A stretch of DNA of 64,000 nt from Flavobacteriales bacterium (GTDB lineage Bacteria > Bacteroidota > Bacteroidia > Flavobacteriales > JASBRU01), in contig JASBRU010000008.1 in NCBI GenBank assembly GCA_030149285.1, forward strand, positions 1 through 64,000. The letters run 5' to 3'. The translations under genes were made by a program, and so were the position numbers. This document shows, piece by piece, positions 18,561 to 27,387 of the stretch (position 1 is its first letter; the number at the start of each line of letters is the position of its first letter). The notes under the pieces were generated by a model that made no database searches, was not told the origin of the DNA, and was given only the letters and a program-made list of their open reading frames with translations.

Positions 18561-19168
18561 TATTTAAGGGTTATTTTCTGTTCTAAGTATTCAATTCCTT
18601 TTTTGCTGGCAATACCACGTATATGGTATTTTAGGTTTTCAAACATTATTTCTTCTTCTGTGTATTTTTCAATTTCTTTAAAATCATCTTCGTGTAACAT
18701 TTCGGTTTTTACTAAATAAAATAAGGCGATGACTTCTATTTTTAAATCATCTCTATATAATCCTTGATTAATCCCCTTTTTAAGGTTCTTTTTAATCATT
18801 TTTATAATAAACTCATTCTTCACCTTCTCAATACTATGCCATGTTTCCGGGTAGTATTTTTGTAGTTGAAACACCATAGCCGGGTGATTATTCTTCATTA
18901 CTTCACAAACTCGGTCGTCAATGCTAAACAATTCATCAATAGCATTCTCATCATGCGCAAAAATTTCTTCTACTAATAATCTTATTGAATAGAAAAGGTT
19001 GTGAAAGGCTTTGTGTACTAACTCTGCTTTATTGTTTACGTACTTATATATGGTTTTTTTAGACATGCCCATTTCTTTGGCTATGTCATCCATTGTTACG
19101 CTTTTTACACCTAAACGCATATACATGTCTAGGGCAGCATCAATTATTTTTTTCTCTTCTAAATCCAT
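18560..19168 (-). CDS. TetR-family transcriptional regulator of the efflux operon
   Basis: About 202 residues from ATG 19168 (M-D-L-E-E-K-K-I-I-D-A-A-L). An in-frame upstream start at 19219 would run through the promoter and is rejected. The N-terminal helix-turn-helix is a clear TetR type: V-T-M-D-D-I-A-K-E-M-G-M-S-K-K-T-I-Y-K-Y-V. The C-terminal ligand domain (about 65-200) is divergent. As first gene of the tetR-tolC-MFP-RND operon it probably represses its own transcription; an inverted repeat GGAAAC-N16-GTTTCC overlaps the -33 box (19202-19229). Its inducing ligand, likely an efflux substrate, is unknown. Confidence 0.92.
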   Translation of the reverse strand: MDLEEKKIIDAALDMYMRLGVKSVTMDDIAKEMGMSKKTIYKYVNNKAELVHKAFHNLFYSIRLLVEEIFAHDENAIDELFSIDDRVCEVMKNNHPAMVFQLQKYYPETWHSIEKVKNEFIIKMIKKNLKKGINQGLYRDDLKIEVIALFYLVKTEMLHEDDFKEIEKYTEEEIMFENLKYHIRGIASKKGIEYLEQKITLK

Positions 19169-19177
19169 AATTCGGTG

Positions 19178-19229
19178 CAAATGTATAAAATAATAAACTA
19201 CGGAAACAAAAAAATTCAAAAATGTTTCC
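19178..19229 (-). promoter_or_regulatory. tetR efflux operon promoter with overlapping inverted repeat
   Basis: Minus-strand -7 box TACATTTG at 19178-19185 and -33 TTTG at 19207-19210, separated by 21 bases, match the Bacteroidota consensus. The inverted repeat GGAAAC (19202-19207) / GTTTCC (19224-19229) covers the -33 box and is a good candidate TetR operator. Confidence 0.6.
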
Positions 19230-19342
19230 AGGGTTTTTAATTACGCAAGTGTAAAAAAAGATTAACCTTTATATATTGGCTTAATTGTTGATAGAGACCG
19301 CAGAAAATGCTTCCTTTGCATAATAACATCAATGCATTTAAA

Positions 19343-20776
19343 ATGAAGAGAACTAAGATTGCCGATTTATTAGCCGAAGAAAAGCATGGCTATGAAGTAG
19401 TTGTAAAAGGTTGGGTTAGAACTTTCCGCAGTAACCGTTTTATTGCTATAAATGATGGTTCAACTATAAATAATATACAGGCAGTAGTAGATTTTGATAA
19501 TACCGATGAGGCGCTTTTAAAAAGAGTTACCACAGGAGCATGTGTTTCAGTAACCGGTGAGTTGGTAGAGTCTTTAGGTAAGGGACAGAAGTATGAGATA
19601 CAAGTATCGGCCATAGAAGTACTGGGCGATGCTGATGCAGAGAAATACCCTTTACAACCCAAAAAACACTCTTTAGAGTTTTTAAGAGAAATTGCGCATT
19701 TACGTCCGCGTACCAATACAATATCAGCAATAATGCGTATCCGTCATAACGTTACGTATGCTATACATAAGTATTTTAATGATAATGGCTTTTATTATAT
19801 AAACACACCCATTATTACAGGTTCTGATGCAGAAGGAGCAGGAGAAATGTTTACGGTTACAAACTTTGATCTAAACAATATACCTAAAGACGAAAATGGT
19901 GCAATAAACTATAAAGATGACTTTTTTGGTAAGCAAACCAACCTTACCGTATCCGGTCAGTTAGAGGCAGAGCTTGCTGCTATGGCATTGGGTCAAGTAT
20001 ATACTTTTGGGCCCACTTTTAGAGCAGAAAACTCTAATACGACTCGCCACCTTGCTGAATTTTGGATGATTGAGCCTGAAGTTGCTTTTGCAGATTTAGA
20101 TGAAAACATGGATTTGGCAGAGAGCTTTCTTAAATATGTAATTAAGCACGTATTAGATAATTGCCAAGATGACCTTGCCTTTTTAGAAGCACGCTTATTA
20201 GACGAAGAAAAGAGTAAGCCACAGGCAGAGCGTAGCGAAATGAAGCTGACAGAGAAGTTACAATTTGTATTGGATAACAACTTTGTGAGACTTAGTTATA
20301 CCGAGGCTATTGAAATTTTAAAAAGATCTAAACCAAACCAAAAGAAAAAGTTTCAGTACTTAATAGATGGTTGGGGAGCAGACTTGCAGTCTGAACATGA
20401 GCGCTTTTTGGTAGAAAAACACTTTAAATGTCCGGTAATATTATTTGATTACCCAAAAGAGATAAAGGCATTTTATATGCGCCAAAATGATGATGGTAAA
20501 ACAGTACGTGCAATGGATGTATTGTTCCCTGGTATTGGCGAAATTATTGGAGGCTCACAACGTGAGGAACGATTGGATGTGTTGAAAGAAAAAATGAAAG
20601 ACTTTAATATACCCGAAGAAGAAATGTGGTGGTATATGGATACCAGAAGGTTTGGTACAGCACCACATAGTGGTTTTGGCTTAGGTTTAGAGCGCTTGGT
20701 GTTATTTGTAACGGGCATGGGTAATATTAGAGATGTAATACCTTTTCCTAGAACGCCTGATAATGCAGAATTTTAA
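19343..20776 (+). CDS. asnS: Asparagine-tRNA ligase
   Basis: Class II aminoacyl-tRNA synthetase charging tRNA-Asn. Start set at ATG 19343 ([10 protein letters not shown]), giving 477 residues; the ATG at 19307 overlaps a TTCCTTTG promoter-like box and adds residues with no family match. The OB-fold anticodon domain (about 1-115) contains [11 protein letters not shown]. The catalytic domain has motif 2 ([21 protein letters not shown]) and motif 3 ([10 protein letters not shown]). The S-N-T-x-R-H pattern distinguishes AsnRS from AspRS. It is the first gene of a packed run with rpoN 25 bases downstream. Confidence 0.95.
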   Translation: MKRTKIADLLAEEKHGYEVVVKGWVRTFRSNRFIAINDGSTINNIQAVVDFDNTDEALLKRVTTGACVSVTGELVESLGKGQKYEIQVSAIEVLGDADAEKYPLQPKKHSLEFLREIAHLRPRTNTISAIMRIRHNVTYAIHKYFNDNGFYYINTPIITGSDAEGAGEMFTVTNFDLNNIPKDENGAINYKDDFFGKQTNLTVSGQLEAELAAMALGQVYTFGPTFRAENSNTTRHLAEFWMIEPEVAFADLDENMDLAESFLKYVIKHVLDNCQDDLAFLEARLLDEEKSKPQAERSEMKLTEKLQFVLDNNFVRLSYTEAIEILKRSKPNQKKKFQYLIDGWGADLQSEHERFLVEKHFKCPVILFDYPKEIKAFYMRQNDDGKTVRAMDVLFPGIGEIIGGSQREERLDVLKEKMKDFNIPEEEMWWYMDTRRFGTAPHSGFGLGLERLVLFVTGMGNIRDVIPFPRTPDNAEF

Positions 20777-20801
20777 AGCCAATTACGTATATTAGTAAGA
20801 T

Positions 20802-22250
20802 ATGTTAAAGCAAACCTTTAGTCAAAAACTTTTACAAAAACTGTCTCCACAGCAGATACAGTTGATGAAGCTTATACAGCTTCCGACTGCTGCATTGGAA
20901 CAGCGTATAAAGGAAGAGATGGAGGCGAATCCGGCTTTAGAAGAAGGGGCAGAAATGCAAGAATCATCTGATGAATACGATGATTATAATGAGGGAGATA
21001 ATGAGCGGATTGAAACAGATGACATTAACATAGATGAATATCTTAGTGATGACGAAGTACCGTCTTACAGATTAAATACCAATAACTATAGCGCTGATGA
21101 TGAAGACTCGCAAATACCTTATTCAGGCGGGGCTACTTTTCATGAGTTGCTAATGCAACAACTTGATTTACGCATAATGAGCGATAATGATAGAGTTATT
21201 GCAGAGTATTTAATAGGTAGTATAGATGACGATGGATATATACGCAGAGAGTTTTCTGCAATTGTAGATGATTTGGCATTTAGCCAAAACATTAGCACAT
21301 CCGAAGAAGAACTGGAAAAGTTGATAGAGGTTATTCAAGATTTTGACCCACCGGGGGTGGGAGCAAGAGATTTGAAAGAATGCCTTGTTTTACAGCTAGA
21401 GAATAAAGAGCAATCGGAGGCAGTAGTATTAGCTATTAATTTACTAGAAAATTATTTTGAGGAGTTTACCAAAAAGCATTATGCCAAATTGGTAGATAAG
21501 CTTGAGATAGATGAGGAGGTATTGAAGGATGCAGTTGAAGAGATTTCTAAGCTAAACCCAAAGCCGGGTAATTCTGTAGCGAGTAATAGTAGAGTAGCAG
21601 AACATATAGTGCCCGACTTTATATTGCGTATAAATGATGGTGAACTGGAGTTGAGCTTAAATGCACGTAATGCACCGGAGTTAAATGTAAGCAGGTCTTA
21701 CAAAGATATGCTGGAGACTTACAAAAACAGCAAAGAAAACTCTAAAGCAGAAAAAGAGGCTGTGCTGTTTGTAAAGCAAAAGCTAGATTCTGCAAAATGG
21801 TTTATAGAAGCTATACGTCAACGACAACATACATTGATGCTGACCATGTCAGCAATAATGAACTATCAAAAAGAATATTTTTTAACCGGAGATGAGCGTA
21901 AGCTTAGACCCATGATATTAAAAGATATTGCTGATGAAATAGATATGGATATTTCTACTGTATCTAGGGTAGCTAGCAGCAAGTATGTATTATCTCCTTA
22001 CGGTACACATTTGGTAAAATCGTTTTTCTCTGAATCAATGAAAAACGACCAAGGAGAAGATGTCTCTACCAAAGAGATAAAAAAGATATTGGAAGACTCT
22101 ATTGGCGAAGAGAATAAAAGAAAACCACTTACTGATGATAAATTGGCAAAGCTTTTAAAAGACAAAGGCTACCCTATTGCCAGACGTACAGTAGCCAAAT
22201 ACCGAGAACAGCTGAACATACCTGTTGCACGTTTACGTAAAGAACTGTAA
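20802..22250 (+). CDS. rpoN: RNA polymerase sigma-54 factor
   Basis: Alternative sigma factor needing AAA+ activators. The 482-residue protein has the Gln/Leu-rich region I (M-L-K-Q-T-F-S-Q-K-L-L-Q-K-L-S-P-Q-Q-I-Q-L), an acidic region II (about 45-105), and a core-binding region. A helix-turn-helix region follows (I-D-M-D-I-S-T-V-S-R-V-A-S-S-K-Y-V), and the RpoN box A-R-R-T-V-A-K-Y-R-E lies near the C-terminus. All parts are present and the length is normal. No sigma-54 activator or obvious GG-N10-GC promoter was noticed in the window. The next gene starts one base after the stop. Confidence 0.96.
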   Translation: MLKQTFSQKLLQKLSPQQIQLMKLIQLPTAALEQRIKEEMEANPALEEGAEMQESSDEYDDYNEGDNERIETDDINIDEYLSDDEVPSYRLNTNNYSADDEDSQIPYSGGATFHELLMQQLDLRIMSDNDRVIAEYLIGSIDDDGYIRREFSAIVDDLAFSQNISTSEEELEKLIEVIQDFDPPGVGARDLKECLVLQLENKEQSEAVVLAINLLENYFEEFTKKHYAKLVDKLEIDEEVLKDAVEEISKLNPKPGNSVASNSRVAEHIVPDFILRINDGELELSLNARNAPELNVSRSYKDMLETYKNSKENSKAEKEAVLFVKQKLDSAKWFIEAIRQRQHTLMLTMSAIMNYQKEYFLTGDERKLRPMILKDIADEIDMDISTVSRVASSKYVLSPYGTHLVKSFFSESMKNDQGEDVSTKEIKKILEDSIGEENKRKPLTDDKLAKLLKDKGYPIARRTVAKYREQLNIPVARLRKEL

Positions 22251-22251
22251 T

Positions 22252-22860
22252 ATGGGTAAAGGTATTGCCAATATACTCTCTTATTTATTTCATCCATTAG
22301 CGATGCCCAGTTTAGGGGTATTGTTTTTTTTAGAAGCAATTCCTTTAAACGTTCCCTCGGCATTATTTTATGCTATTGTAGCCATTGTATTTATCGGCAC
22401 CTATTTATTGCCGGGTTTATCTACCGTATTAATGAAACAAATGGGAGTTATACAAAGCATAAAAATGCAAACTATAGATCAGCGCCGATGGCCTTTTTTG
22501 GTTACAGGGGTGTATTATTTGTTTGTTGCCCGAATGATAGTTCAGTTTGATACCATGATTACCAATCAGCTATTTATATTTTTAATGGCAACGGCAGTAT
22601 CTATTGTATTGGTGTTGTTTTTATTACCAATTACCAAGCTAAGTATACACATGGTTGGCTTAGGTGGTGTTTTGGGTTTGGTATTGGGTACCGCGGTAGA
22701 CTATGAGTTAAATTTATTGCCGGTACTATCAACTGTCTTTGTAGTATCAGGTTTAGTAGGCACTGCGCGCTTAACATTAAATGCTCATAAACCTTCTGAG
22801 ATATATATTGGTTACCTTATAGGTTTTGCCATTGTTTTTGGCGCCATGTACATTATATGA
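22252..22860 (+). CDS. PAP2-like integral membrane protein
   Basis: About 202 residues from ATG 22252 (M-G-K-G-I-A-N-I-L-S-Y-L-F-H-P-L); an in-frame TTG at 22225 lies inside rpoN. Five to six hydrophobic segments span most of the length. The late segment A-R-L-T-L-N-A-H-K-P-S-E-I-Y-I-G-Y has the R-x5-H spacing of the third motif of type 2 phosphatidic acid phosphatases. The first two PAP2 motifs are weak, so catalytic activity is uncertain. It is packed between rpoN (1-base gap) and the SdiA-regulated-like gene (4-base overlap). A role in lipid phosphate or undecaprenyl-phosphate metabolism is only a possibility. Confidence 0.65.
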   Translation: MGKGIANILSYLFHPLAMPSLGVLFFLEAIPLNVPSALFYAIVAIVFIGTYLLPGLSTVLMKQMGVIQSIKMQTIDQRRWPFLVTGVYYLFVARMIVQFDTMITNQLFIFLMATAVSIVLVLFLLPITKLSIHMVGLGGVLGLVLGTAVDYELNLLPVLSTVFVVSGLVGTARLTLNAHKPSEIYIGYLIGFAIVFGAMYII

Positions 22861-23669
22861 TAAGACTAACAAAAGTATTTTTAGGTGCATTGCTTGTGGT
22901 AACTTTTTTTGCCATTCAAACACCCTATAAAAGCACATCTATACCCTATCAGCTAGATGAACCGGATTTAATTATAAAGCTCTCATCTGAGCTGAAAGAA
23001 ATCTCGGGCTTAACCATTATTGATGAAAATAAACTAGCCTGCATACAAGATGAAGAGGGCATAGTATATTATTTAAACCCTCAATCTGGTAAAATAGAGG
23101 CTCAAAAACGATTTGCAGGAAACCATGATTTTGAAGGAATAGAATATGTAAATAACACTACTTATATATTGAGAAGTGATGGTGTTGTTTACGAGTATTT
23201 AGGGCAAGGAGAACCTACAGTTTACAAGAGTAAACTCAGTCATAAGTATGATTTTGAAGGTTTGGGCTATGATGCAAAAAACAATTGTTTATTATTAGCA
23301 GCCAAAGCAAACCCAAACGGAAAAGAGGATAGACTAGTTTTTGCTTTTGATTTGAACCAAAAGAAATTTTTGGATAAAGAAATTTTTAAAGTAGATATAG
23401 ACGATATAGGCAAAGGCATCAAAAAGTTTGCGCCATCTGCAATAGCTATACATCCCATTACAAAAAATAGGTACATATTAGCTTCATCAGGTAAATTACT
23501 AGTAACTTTAGATACCGAGGGAAAAGTAATTGCACATAAAAAGCTCAACAAAAAACTATTTAAACAACCCGAGGGAATTGCGTTTATGCCCGACGGCACA
23601 TTGTATATATCTAATGAAGGCCGAAGCGGCAAGGCAAACATCTTAAGGTTTAGGTATGAAACAAATTAA
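22857..23669 (+). CDS. SdiA-regulated-like beta-propeller protein
   Basis: A 270-residue secreted or membrane-anchored protein. An N-terminal hydrophobic segment (L-G-A-L-L-V-V-T-F-F-A-I) is followed by propeller-like repeats: E-I-S-G-L-T, H-D-F-E-G-I, Y-D-F-E-G-L-G-Y, F-A-P-S-A-I-A-I-H-P and Q-P-E-G-I-A-F-M-P-D-G-T-L-Y-I-S-N-E-G. This acidic F-E-G / P-E-G pattern is characteristic of the SdiA-regulated (YjiK-like) family, whose biochemical role is not known; a phytase-like fold has been proposed for relatives. It overlaps the gene before by 4 bases and the phosphoesterase gene after by 14, so the three are likely co-translated. The link to a phosphoesterase would fit a phosphate-related role, but that is inference. 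Confidence 0.75.
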   Translation: MIRLTKVFLGALLVVTFFAIQTPYKSTSIPYQLDEPDLIIKLSSELKEISGLTIIDENKLACIQDEEGIVYYLNPQSGKIEAQKRFAGNHDFEGIEYVNNTTYILRSDGVVYEYLGQGEPTVYKSKLSHKYDFEGLGYDAKNNCLLLAAKANPNGKEDRLVFAFDLNQKKFLDKEIFKVDIDDIGKGIKKFAPSAIAIHPITKNRYILASSGKLLVTLDTEGKVIAHKKLNKKLFKQPEGIAFMPDGTLYISNEGRSGKANILRFRYETN

Positions 23670-26600
23670 ATTACTCGTACAAGTATCTTTATTCTTAACA
23701 ATCATATTGCAGTCTTGCTATACTGTAAACCCACATTATAATACTGATGTAAAAGACTGGCAATTAAAAAAGCCCGATAATAATGAGGTCAGTCATTCTG
23801 TATACTTAGTAGGAGATGCGGGTAAACCGCATGAACCTTTAATGAAGTTACTGACCACTAAATTAGCTGAAGACCCCAATTCAACAGTAGTATTCTTAGG
23901 AGACAATATTTACTTCCATGGCTTGCCGGACTCTACAGACCCATTATATGAGCGTTCTGCCAATAGAATGAGAAGGCAACTAGATGTTGTAAAAGAACAT
24001 AAAGGACATGTGGCTTTTATACCCGGAAACCACGATTGGGCGGCATGGGGAAAAGACGGCTGGAATGCTGTACGCAGGCAAGAAGTATTTGTAAATAACT
24101 ACTTAGGAAGAACGGCTTATTACCCGGGCAATGGTTGCCCCGGACCTTTTGATATACAACTAACCAATGACTTTGTATTGATAGTAATTGATACACAGTG
24201 GTGGTTGCATAACCACGAGCGCCCAGAAGGCGAAGAAGATGGTTGTTTACCCTCTAATGAAGGGGAGTTTTTATTGGAGTTAAAAGAAATACTGGATAGA
24301 TATAAAGATGACCAAATAATTGTAGCGGGGCATCACCCCATAATGTCTTATGGTAACCATGGGGGGCATTATGATCTGAAAGACTATTTCTTTCCGCTTA
24401 CCAATTTTAGTAAATATGCATACGTTCCAATACCATTAGTTTATCCAGCTGTACGTAAGTTTTTTGGGCATCCACAAGATTTAACCCATCCTGATTATAA
24501 GGATATGAATAAGCTGTTGCTAGACTTATTTTCAGACTATGATAATCTGATATATGCGGCAGGGCATGAGCATAGTTTGCAATATATTCCTAAAAACAAA
24601 CAGCATTATATTATAAGTGGCTCGGGTTCTAGCGCTACTTATGTATCTGCAAATAGTAGGGCAGATTATACCCAATCTCAGCATGGATTTTTTAGGGTAG
24701 ATTATCATGAGAATGGCGAAATATGGATGGAAGCCATTACTACCGAAGAACCGAATGGTAAAGTTACGTATCGTAAAATGTTATCCGGGCCATTAGAACG
24801 TTCGGTTTCTAAAGTAGAAGCTAGGATAGATTATAGAGATAGTACAGTAGACATAAAAGGTTTTGATATATATGCAGGGGGTAAAGGAAAACGTTTTTTA
24901 TTGGGCGAACATTACCGAAATGAGTGGACGGCAGACCTCAAAAATATTCCGGTATTAGATTTAGCAACAGAACAAGGAGGCTTAACCCCCATTAAAAAAG
25001 GTGGAGGTTTTCAAACACTATCACTTAGATTGCAAAACCCCGAGGGAAAACAGTTTGTATTCCGCTCTATACAAAAAGACCCACAAGTAATTTTGCCCGA
25101 GGGATTGAGAGAAACCTTTGTAAAAGATATTGGTCAAGATGTTATAGCAGCCTCACATCCATACGCTGCTTTTGTGGTGGCAGATATGGCAGAAGCTGCG
25201 GGTATTTATCATACCAATCCTAAATTGGTGTTTATTCCGGATGACCCACTGTTGGGGCAATACCGAGAAGAGTTTGCCAATACTTTGGTGCTGTACGAAG
25301 AGCGACCGGATGATGATATGTCTGATGCTCCTTCATTTGGCAATAGCAAAAAAGTAACCAGTACCCCAAAAGTAATAGAAGAGATACAGGAGGATAATGA
25401 CAATATAGTTGATCAGCACTTTACGCTAAGAAACCGATTGTTTGACATCTTTTTAAATGACTGGGATAGGCATGATGACCAATGGCGCTGGGCACGGTTT
25501 AAAATAGAAACGAAGCATGGAAAGAAAACCATTTACAGACCTATTCCCAGAGATAGAGATCAAGCCTTTTTTAAGTTTGATGGTTTTATAAGTTGGTTTG
25601 TAAACCGAAGATGGGGCGTGCGCATGTTTCAAACTATGGATGGCGATATACGCGATATGGCCGGGTTGAATAATAACGGCAGGCATTTTGACCGTACTTT
25701 TTTAACCGAATTATCATTAGATGATTGGCTAGCCCAAGCTGATACCTTACAACGTTTGTTAACTGATGAGGTAATTGATGAGGCCATGAAAGGCTGGCAT
25801 CCGCAAATACAAGAGTATAGCGCCCAAGACATCAGTACAAAATTAAAAGCCCGAAGAGATAACCTGAAAGAGTTTGCCACACGCTATTACCTGTATTTAG
25901 CCAAAGAGGTAAATGTGGTAGGTAGCGATAAGGATGAATACTTTTTGGTAGAACGCCTAGACGAAGAGCATACCAGAGTAAGAATGTTCAACATTAAAAA
26001 TGGTAAAGATTTACAAGATGAGTTGTTGTACGATAGAACCTTTAAACGTTCTGAAACTGATGAAGTGAGACTCTACGGTTTAGGAAAAGGAGATGTTTTT
26101 GAAATTAAGGGGGAGGTAAAAAAAGGGATAAAAGTTAGGGTGATTGGTGGAAAAGGAAAAGATGAGATAAAAGATGAATCAAGAGTTAGGGGCTTGAGCA
26201 AAAAAACTATTGTTTACGATGTAAAAAAGGGAACAAAACTAGAGTTGGGCAAAGAAAGCTCTAACAGAACATCCGATAAAGACCTTACTGTAAACCAATA
26301 CAACCGTAAGGAGTTTGATAATAATATGAATGTACCTCTTATAAACTTTGGGTACTTTGCAGATGATGGGGTATACTTAGGCGCAGGAATTAATTTTAAA
26401 AGAGAAGGTTTTAGAAAAGACCCTTATGCAGCTTCACATAAAGTTTCATTTAGAGTAGCTACTCTTACCGGTGCAATAGGTTTTACCTACGATGGAGATT
26501 ACAAAAGAGTTTTAGGCAGCAAGTGGAATTTAAACTTATTAGCAGAATTAAGGGCGCCGGATTATACCACTAACTTTTTTGGGCTTGGCAATACAACACA

Positions 26601-27387
26601 AAAAGTATTTAACAGATCTTTTTACAGAGCGAGGTATAACAACTTAACTGTTGACCCTAGTTTTTATAGAGAAATAGGACAGTACCAACGCTTTGAGCTT
26701 GGGGCTAATTATACAGTAGTTAGGTTTGATGAAGATGATAATGAAGGAAAAGTATTAGACAGTGATGTGGTAACTATCCCTAACGGAGATATAGAAGAAA
26801 GAGGCTTTGTAGGGGTACATCTATCCTATAAGTTTAAGAATGTAGATAATGATGTGTTACCTACAAGAGGGCTGAGGTTTATGCTTAAAAGCTCTTATAA
26901 TTATAGGCTTGACAGACAAACTACCTTTGCAAAGATATATTCCGAAGCTAGTTTTTACCATACTATTAGAGCACCATTTAGAGCAACTATTGGCATTAGA
27001 GCAGGAGGTGGAGATGTATACAATGATTTTGAATTTTACCAAGGACATACTTTAGGCGGAATAAAAAGTTTTGCCGGCGATGCAAACCTGAGAGGTTACC
27101 GAAGAGACCGTTTTACGGGCAGAGGAATGGCTTTTTTAAACACCGAGGCCAGAATACCCTTGTTTACCATGAACAACTATATTATGCAAGGCAAAGTAGG
27201 TGTAGTTGGCTTTTATGATATAGGTAGAGTATGGATAGATGATGAGGACTCTAATGTGTGGCATAGAGGTTATGGTGCCGGTATTTGGATACATACCTAT
27301 GGCATTGCTATTGTAAGGATAACTTACAGTTACGGAGATTCTGATGATGATGATTTGTTACGCGTAGGAGTTGGCTTTTTCTTCTAG
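23656..27387 (+). CDS. Calcineurin-like phosphoesterase fused to a BamA/TamA-type outer membrane barrel
   Basis: A 1243-residue surface-anchored protein. A lipoprotein-type signal (I-I-L-Q-S-C, Cys21) is followed by a metallophosphoesterase domain with the full metal motif set: G-D-A-G (53-56), G-D-N (82-84), G-N-H-D (124-127), A-G-H-H-P and A-G-H-E-H. A middle region (about 400-880) includes a segment with R-L-F-D-I-F-L-N-D-W-D-R-H-D-D-Q-W-R-W that resembles a kinase-fold or Hsc70-like binding patch but is not assigned. The last 350 residues form antiparallel strands ending in R-V-G-V-G-F-F-F, a surface-antigen (D15) barrel with terminal Phe. The 3' end overlaps the opposite-strand ppk1 coding region by 30 bases. 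The substrate is unknown; extracellular organic phosphate is plausible. Confidence 0.85.
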   Translation: MKQIKLLVQVSLFLTIILQSCYTVNPHYNTDVKDWQLKKPDNNEVSHSVYLVGDAGKPHEPLMKLLTTKLAEDPNSTVVFLGDNIYFHGLPDSTDPLYERSANRMRRQLDVVKEHKGHVAFIPGNHDWAAWGKDGWNAVRRQEVFVNNYLGRTAYYPGNGCPGPFDIQLTNDFVLIVIDTQWWLHNHERPEGEEDGCLPSNEGEFLLELKEILDRYKDDQIIVAGHHPIMSYGNHGGHYDLKDYFFPLTNFSKYAYVPIPLVYPAVRKFFGHPQDLTHPDYKDMNKLLLDLFSDYDNLIYAAGHEHSLQYIPKNKQHYIISGSGSSATYVSANSRADYTQSQHGFFRVDYHENGEIWMEAITTEEPNGKVTYRKMLSGPLERSVSKVEARIDYRDSTVDIKGFDIYAGGKGKRFLLGEHYRNEWTADLKNIPVLDLATEQGGLTPIKKGGGFQTLSLRLQNPEGKQFVFRSIQKDPQVILPEGLRETFVKDIGQDVIAASHPYAAFVVADMAEAAGIYHTNPKLVFIPDDPLLGQYREEFANTLVLYEERPDDDMSDAPSFGNSKKVTSTPKVIEEIQEDNDNIVDQHFTLRNRLFDIFLNDWDRHDDQWRWARFKIETKHGKKTIYRPIPRDRDQAFFKFDGFISWFVNRRWGVRMFQTMDGDIRDMAGLNNNGRHFDRTFLTELSLDDWLAQADTLQRLLTDEVIDEAMKGWHPQIQEYSAQDISTKLKARRDNLKEFATRYYLYLAKEVNVVGSDKDEYFLVERLDEEHTRVRMFNIKNGKDLQDELLYDRTFKRSETDEVRLYGLGKGDVFEIKGEVKKGIKVRVIGGKGKDEIKDESRVRGLSKKTIVYDVKKGTKLELGKESSNRTSDKDLTVNQYNRKEFDNNMNVPLINFGYFADDGVYLGAGINFKREGFRKDPYAASHKVSFRVATLTGAIGFTYDGDYKRVLGSKWNLNLLAELRAPDYTTNFFGLGNTTQKVFNRSFYRARYNNLTVDPSFYREIGQYQRFELGANYTVVRFDEDDNEGKVLDSDVVTIPNGDIEERGFVGVHLSYKFKNVDNDVLPTRGLRFMLKSSYNYRLDRQTTFAKIYSEASFYHTIRAPFRATIGIRAGGGDVYNDFEFYQGHTLGGIKSFAGDANLRGYRRDRFTGRGMAFLNTEARIPLFTMNNYIMQGKVGVVGFYDIGRVWIDDEDSNVWHRGYGAGIWIHTYGIAIVRITYSYGDSDDDDLLRVGVGFFF

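Noticed and set aside
27358-27387. Frameshift at the 3' end of ppk1 or the barrel gene to explain the overlap
   Set aside because: Both proteins end with family-typical C-termini, so the overlap appears genuine.
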